Below, in pieces: positions 60,551 to 64,000 of a stretch of DNA of 64,000 nt; the stretch's first letter is position 1, and each line of letters begins with the position of its first letter. Under the pieces are notes generated by a model. The model saw only the letters and a list, made by a program, of their open reading frames with translations. It was not told the origin of the DNA and did not search any database. Source of the DNA: Mesorhizobium sp. (lineage in GTDB: Bacteria > Pseudomonadota > Alphaproteobacteria > Rhizobiales > Rhizobiaceae); NCBI GenBank assembly GCA_004020315.1, contig SAQG01000024.1, positions 26,530-90,529 on the forward strand. Direction: 5' to 3'. The translations under genes and the position numbers were made by a program.

Positions 60551-61185
60551 ACCGCTGCCTCCAGAAGAGAAATATCGGCGCCACGAATGGCATTGAGGTT
60601 GCGGCTGATCTTTTCCACCGGCCAATCCCACCACGCCGCCGCCAAAAGCCGCCAGATGGTCCTATCGTCGAAACGCATCTTCATCACCTTGGCTGCATTG
60701 CCGGCGACGATCGCATAGGGCGGCACGTCATGCGTCACCACCGACTTTGCCGCGACGATGGCGCCATGGCCGATCGTCACGCCGGGCAGGATCGCCGCTT
60801 CCATGCCGATCCATACATCATTGCCGATCACTGTGTCGCCGCGCAATTCCTTCGACCAGGTCGCCGCGTCGAAACCCTCTTCCCAGCCATGACCGAAGAT
60901 GTTGAACGGATAGGTCGAAAAGCCGGACATGGCATGATTGGCGCCGTTCATGATGAAGCGCGCGCCCTCGGCGATGGCGCAGAACTTGCCGATGATCAGC
61001 CGGTCGCCGATGAATGGATAATGATGCAGCACGCATCGCTCGGCGAATTTGTCCGGCCCGTCCGGGTCGTCATAATAGGTGAAGTCGCCGATCTCGATGT
61101 TCGGCGCCGTAACCAGTCCCTTCAGGAAACCGACGCGGGTATGCATCGGGATCGGGTGCTTGATGTTGGGATTGGGTCCGATCAT
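60547..61185 (-). CDS. CatB/Vat-type hexapeptide O-acetyltransferase
   Basis: A 212-residue left-handed beta-helix acetyltransferase of the xenobiotic acetyltransferase (CatB/VatD) family, which inactivates chloramphenicol or streptogramins in some members. It has GDFTYYDDPDGPDKF, then GARFIMNGANHAMSGFSTYP with the catalytic His, and IGNDVWIGMEAAILPGVTIG. The ATG at 61185 has GGAG seven bases upstream. It lies between yidC and engB and overlaps engB by four bases, so an accessory gene has entered this housekeeping run. Resistance function is not implied without testing. Confidence 0.88.
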   Translation of the reverse strand: MIGPNPNIKHPIPMHTRVGFLKGLVTAPNIEIGDFTYYDDPDGPDKFAERCVLHHYPFIGDRLIIGKFCAIAEGARFIMNGANHAMSGFSTYPFNIFGHGWEEGFDAATWSKELRGDTVIGNDVWIGMEAAILPGVTIGHGAIVAAKSVVTHDVPPYAIVAGNAAKVMKMRFDDRTIWRLLAAAWWDWPVEKISRNLNAIRGADISLLEAAV

Positions 61186-61388
61186 AGTCTGGCTCCATCG
61201 ACGAAAATGACAGGTCAAATAGCGCGATCCGCCCGGCAGCACCAACCGCGTGCGCGGCGGATCATCCTTACCTGTTCATCGACGGAGCGCTCCTGAAACG
61301 ACAGCGAGCTTATAGGGATGTGCCGCGGCGGCGTCTACCGCCTGGCTGGCGGGTTTCGCCGTTCGCTGGCGGCTCCGCTTGTCCCAAC

Positions 61389-61414
61389 AAAAAAAGCCCC
61401 GGGCCGGGGCTTTT
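61389..61414. terminator. Bidirectional rho-independent terminator after yidC
   Basis: AAAAGCCCCGG pairs with CCGGGGCTTTT around one base, flanked by an A-run on the left that reads as a T-run on the minus strand. It is the only classic intrinsic terminator I see in the window, 27 bases past the yidC stop. Confidence 0.85.
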
Positions 61415-61440
61415 CTGGATTCGCAAAAAAGGAGCGCCGG

Positions 61441-63261
61441 CTATTCCGCCAGCGACGGTTTCTTCCGGAACAGCGCGACCAGATTGTCCCACAACTCGAT
61501 CTTGGCGCCCTGTCGCTTCATGATCACGCCTTGCTGGATGATCGAAAGCAGGTTGTTCCAGGCCCAGTAGATGACGAGGCCGGCCGGAAAACCCGCCATC
61601 ATGAACGTGAAGACCACCGGCATCCAGGTGAAGATCATGGCCTGCGTCGGGTCGGGCGGCGTCGGGTTCATGCGCATCTGCAGGAACATGGTCAGGCCCA
61701 TGATCAGCGGCCAAACGCCAATCATCAACATATCCGGCAGAGCGATCGGAATGAGGCCGAACAGGTTGAAGATCGAGGTCGGGTCGGGCGCCGCCAGATC
61801 CTGGATCCAGCCGAAGAACGGTGCGTGTCGCATCTCGATGGTGATGTAGAGCACCTTGTAGAGCGCGAAGAAGACCGGAATCTGCAGCGCCACCGGCCAG
61901 CAGCCGGCGAGCGGATTGATCTTCTCGGTCTTGTAGAGTTCCATCATCGCCTGCTGCTGCTTCATCTTGTCGTCCGCGTACTTCTCGCGGATCTCGAGCA
62001 TCTTGGGCTGCACTTTCTTCATGTTCGCCATCGACGCGTAGGACTTGTTGGCGAGCGGATAGAAGAGGGCCTTGACGACAACGGTGGTGGCCAGGATAGC
62101 CAGGCCGAAATTGCCGAAGAATTTGTACATCGTGTCGATCAGATAGAACATCGGCTTGGTGATCCAGATGAACCATCCCCAGTCGATCAAACGGTCGAAC
62201 AGCCTGATGTTGCGGTCTTCCGCATAGGCGTTGACCTTGGCGACTTCCTTGGCGCCGGCGAAGATTTCGGTCTCGACCGTCGCCGACTGGCCGGCATCAA
62301 CGGTGATCGGGTCGGTGAGGAAGTCGGCCTGGTAGCGCGGGCGGCCGTCGTCGAAATAGGCGTAGTGCGGCTGGAACGGCTGCTTTTCGGTCGGCACCAG
62401 CGTCACCGCCCAGTATTTGTCGGTGATACCCAGCCAGCCATCGGTCGACTTGCCCGGCGTGTACTGCTTGTCCTCCTCGACGGCCGCATATTTGTGTTCC
62501 TGCAGGCCTTCCGTGCCGGTGACGCCGATCAGCCCCTCATGCAGCACATAGATGCTGGCAACGGCAGGCTTGTCGAAACGGGTGACACGGCCGTAATTCG
62601 ACAGGGTGACAGGCGCTGAACCCGAATTCTGCACCGTGTCAGAGACCGTGAACATGTAGTCGCTGTCGACGGAGAAGGTGCGCTTGAAGATCAGGCCCTT
62701 GTCGTTGGTGAAGGTCAGCGTGACCGGGGTCGCCGGCGTCAGCGTCGCATTGCCGTCGACGGTCCACACCGTTCCCGGGCCAGGCAACGTGCCGATCCCG
62801 ACAAAGCCGATCTCGGCATAGTAGCCAGTGGGCAGCGCCGCCGGGTTGAGCAGCTCGATCTCGGGCGAGTTCTTGTCGACCGTCAGCCTGTAGTGCTTGA
62901 GCTTGAGGTCGTCGAGGCGGGCGCCGGTGAGATTGATCGAGCCCTCCAGGCTCGGCGTGTCGATCCTGACGCGCTTCGTCGACGCCAGCGCCTGCTCGCG
63001 GCTGGCCAGCGTCGTGCCGTCGGTTCCGGGTGCATTGGGCCCGGCTGCATTGGGAATAGCACCTTGCTGCGGCACCGGCGTTCCGCTGCTGCCCGGACTG
63101 GCGCCTTCGGCCGCCTTCTTCTGCTCCGCTATTCGCTGCTCTTCGATACGGGCCGCCTCGCGTTGCGCCTCGCTGTGCGGCAGCACGTAAAAATACTGCC
63201 AAAGCGACAGGATCAGCACCGACAGCGCGATGGTGATGAAGAAGTTCCGGTTGTTTTCCAT
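61441..63261 (-). CDS. yidC: Membrane protein insertase YidC
   Basis: A 606-residue insertase of the Gram-negative YidC form. It has an N-terminal span (NRNFFITIALSVLILSLWQYF), a large periplasmic domain with a Pro/Gln-rich linker (about 35-80), and the conserved C-terminal five-span region. That region holds FGLAILATTVVVKALFYPLA, KMKQQQAMMELYKTEKINPL and VALQIPVFFALYKVL. It inserts inner-membrane proteins with or without Sec. It follows rnpA by 13 bases, the standard rpmH-rnpA-yidC order. Confidence 0.97.
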   Translation of the reverse strand: MENNRNFFITIALSVLILSLWQYFYVLPHSEAQREAARIEEQRIAEQKKAAEGASPGSSGTPVPQQGAIPNAAGPNAPGTDGTTLASREQALASTKRVRIDTPSLEGSINLTGARLDDLKLKHYRLTVDKNSPEIELLNPAALPTGYYAEIGFVGIGTLPGPGTVWTVDGNATLTPATPVTLTFTNDKGLIFKRTFSVDSDYMFTVSDTVQNSGSAPVTLSNYGRVTRFDKPAVASIYVLHEGLIGVTGTEGLQEHKYAAVEEDKQYTPGKSTDGWLGITDKYWAVTLVPTEKQPFQPHYAYFDDGRPRYQADFLTDPITVDAGQSATVETEIFAGAKEVAKVNAYAEDRNIRLFDRLIDWGWFIWITKPMFYLIDTMYKFFGNFGLAILATTVVVKALFYPLANKSYASMANMKKVQPKMLEIREKYADDKMKQQQAMMELYKTEKINPLAGCWPVALQIPVFFALYKVLYITIEMRHAPFFGWIQDLAAPDPTSIFNLFGLIPIALPDMLMIGVWPLIMGLTMFLQMRMNPTPPDPTQAMIFTWMPVVFTFMMAGFPAGLVIYWAWNNLLSIIQQGVIMKRQGAKIELWDNLVALFRKKPSLAE

Positions 63262-63274
63262 CGAAAGCCTTGGC

Positions 63275-63628
63275 CTATCGTGTTCCGCGCAGTCGGCGGG
63301 AGAGTTCGGCCTTCAACTGGCCGAACGGAATGGTAAGCACATCTTCGCGCCCGACGATGACATAGTCATTGCCAGGCTCCATGTCACCCGCGGCATGCGT
63401 GCGCACGGCTTCTCTCAGCCGCCGCCGGATGCGGTTGCGGACGACTGCATTGCCGACCTTCTTGGTCACCGTGTAGCCGACGCGAGGCGCCTCTGCGTCG
63501 CTGCGGTCCAGAACCTCGACGAGAAAAAGCCGCCCGCGGCGCTTTTCGCCACGCCGGACGGCCAAGAATTCCGCGCGCTTCAGAAGCCGCTTGGGATGTG
63601 CTCCCACTGGCTTGCCGGTTGCGGGCAA
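63275..63628 (-). CDS. rnpA: Ribonuclease P protein component
   Basis: A 117-residue basic protein that assists the RNase P RNA in tRNA 5' processing. The RNR-type motif is VGNAVVRNRIRRRLREAVR, with KRLLKRAEFLAVRRGEK at the start and PGNDYVIVGREDVL toward the end. A TTG at 63628 gives the usual length; GGAAG lies about nine bases before it. The open frame runs on through rpmH to 63724 but that overlap has no start signal. Ten to twenty bases separate it from rpmH. Confidence 0.93.
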   Translation of the reverse strand: MPATGKPVGAHPKRLLKRAEFLAVRRGEKRRGRLFLVEVLDRSDAEAPRVGYTVTKKVGNAVVRNRIRRRLREAVRTHAAGDMEPGNDYVIVGREDVLTIPFGQLKAELSRRLRGTR

Positions 63629-63644
63629 CGATCTCGTCTTCCGT

Positions 63645-63779
63645 TCAGGCGCTGAGCCGCTTGCGGCCGCGGTTGCGGCGGGCTGCGACGACGCCACGAC
63701 CACCCTTGGTGGCCATGCGGGCACGAAAACCGTGCCGGCGTTTGCGGACGAGTTTGGACGGTTGGTAGGTACGCTTCAT
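63645..63779 (-). CDS. rpmH: 50S ribosomal protein L34
   Basis: A 44-codon gene whose product starts MKRTYQPSKLVRKRRHGFRA, continues RMATKGGRGVVAARRNRGRK and ends RLSA, the canonical L34 sequence. It heads the rpmH-rnpA-yidC run on the minus strand. Its promoter should lie in 63780-63950, where I see no other feature beyond a GC-rich leader. Confidence 0.98.
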   Translation of the reverse strand: MKRTYQPSKLVRKRRHGFRARMATKGGRGVVAARRNRGRKRLSA

Positions 63780-63959
63780 TTGTTTTAATACCGCGGGGTG
63801 CGGCCCTTCTTGATTCTGTCACTCTGTAACAGGAGCTTTGCCCGGCCGGCTTTGGCGCGATCGAAACCGCGCCGGGACGAATGGCCCGAGCGTGAGCGGG
63901 CTTATAGAAAGAAGGGTTTTGGAAGTCAATCCGGCGCCGACACCCGTGTCGTAAGCAGA

Positions 63960-63998
63960 TGAGTTGTCCGGATTAGGTAGCACGTGAGTTGTCCGGTT
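63960..63998. repeat. Direct repeat at the window edge
   Basis: TGAGTTGTCCGGAT (63960-63973) and TGAGTTGTCCGGTT (63985-63998) are near-identical, 25 bases apart start to start, and the second runs to the end of the window. Repeated short motifs of this kind mark transposase-binding ends of some insertion sequences, such as IS21-type elements. The element body, if any, lies outside. Confidence 0.45.
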
Positions 63999-64000
63999 TT

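Noticed and set aside
63275..63724. 149-codon form of rnpA overlapping rpmH
   Set aside because: The extra N-terminus is the shifted reading of rpmH; TTG at 63628 gives the usual RnpA length.
1..64000. tRNA, rRNA, CRISPR arrays and prophage genes
   Set aside because: None could be recognised by eye; a covariance search would be needed to exclude a cryptic tRNA.

Overview
The window looks like a chromosome segment of a rhizobial alphaproteobacterium, most likely Mesorhizobium or a close Phyllobacteriaceae relative. The DNA is uniformly GC-rich. The housekeeping order at the right end (rpmH, rnpA, yidC, engB, then argB, dapD, dapE, truA, fmt, def) is the rhizobial one, though accessory genes interrupt it. 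Palindromic intergenic repeats of types common in Mesorhizobium occur in several gaps. This assignment rests on protein and repeat recognition, not on a search. I saw no tRNA, rRNA or CRISPR array.

Left part (1-16 kb). The window opens with the 5' end of a histidine-phosphatase gene, a MATE efflux pump and a small lipoprotein. Next is a minus-strand set: a ureohydrolase of the agmatinase family, then an amino-acid-type ABC importer (binding protein and two permeases, no ATPase nearby). A divergent LysR regulator lies beside it. Then come nicotinate phosphoribosyltransferase (pncB), a large membrane protein, a complete five-gene ABC importer of the branched-chain-amino-acid/amide type with a Tat-exported binding protein, and an NhaD Na+/H+ antiporter.

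Central catabolic block (16-24 kb). This is the most interesting region. Nicotinamidase (pncA) is divergent from a tight six-gene operon: the FAD subunit of a molybdenum hydroxylase, a fused [2Fe-2S]/Mo chain, a 6-hydroxynicotinate-reductase homologue, a UPF0280 protein, a PF06684 'amino acid synthesis' protein and a MarR regulator. The order fits nicotinamide to nicotinate to 6-hydroxynicotinate to a tetrahydro-oxo product. UPF0280 has ApbE-like motifs, and the characterised 6-hydroxynicotinate reductase carries covalent flavin, so UPF0280 is a candidate dedicated flavin transferase. A strong promoter with an operator-like dyad precedes the operon.

Middle (24-53 kb). Two luciferase-like oxidoreductases, an AI-2E-type transporter, a guanidinium exporter (sugE/gdx) behind a guanidine-II riboswitch, a transglutaminase-like protein and a haem-c/adenylate-cyclase fusion come first. 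Then rmuC, def and fmt, with a FitAB/VapBC toxin-antitoxin pair inserted between def and fmt. truA, dapE, dapD, two diguanylate cyclases, a broken conserved membrane-protein gene, a Tat minigene plus GMC oxidoreductase behind a possible sigma-54 promoter, phhA with a divergent Lrp regulator, an orphan BchE-like radical SAM protein, argB and an amidase follow.

Right part (53-64 kb). An ECF sigma/anti-sigma pair, a fasciclin protein and a Tat-exported MsrB look like an envelope-stress set. An EmrAB pump with a divergent TetR regulator and two palindromic operators follows, then engB, a CatB-type acetyltransferase, yidC, rnpA and rpmH. The last 41 bases carry a direct repeat that may be the edge of a mobile element.
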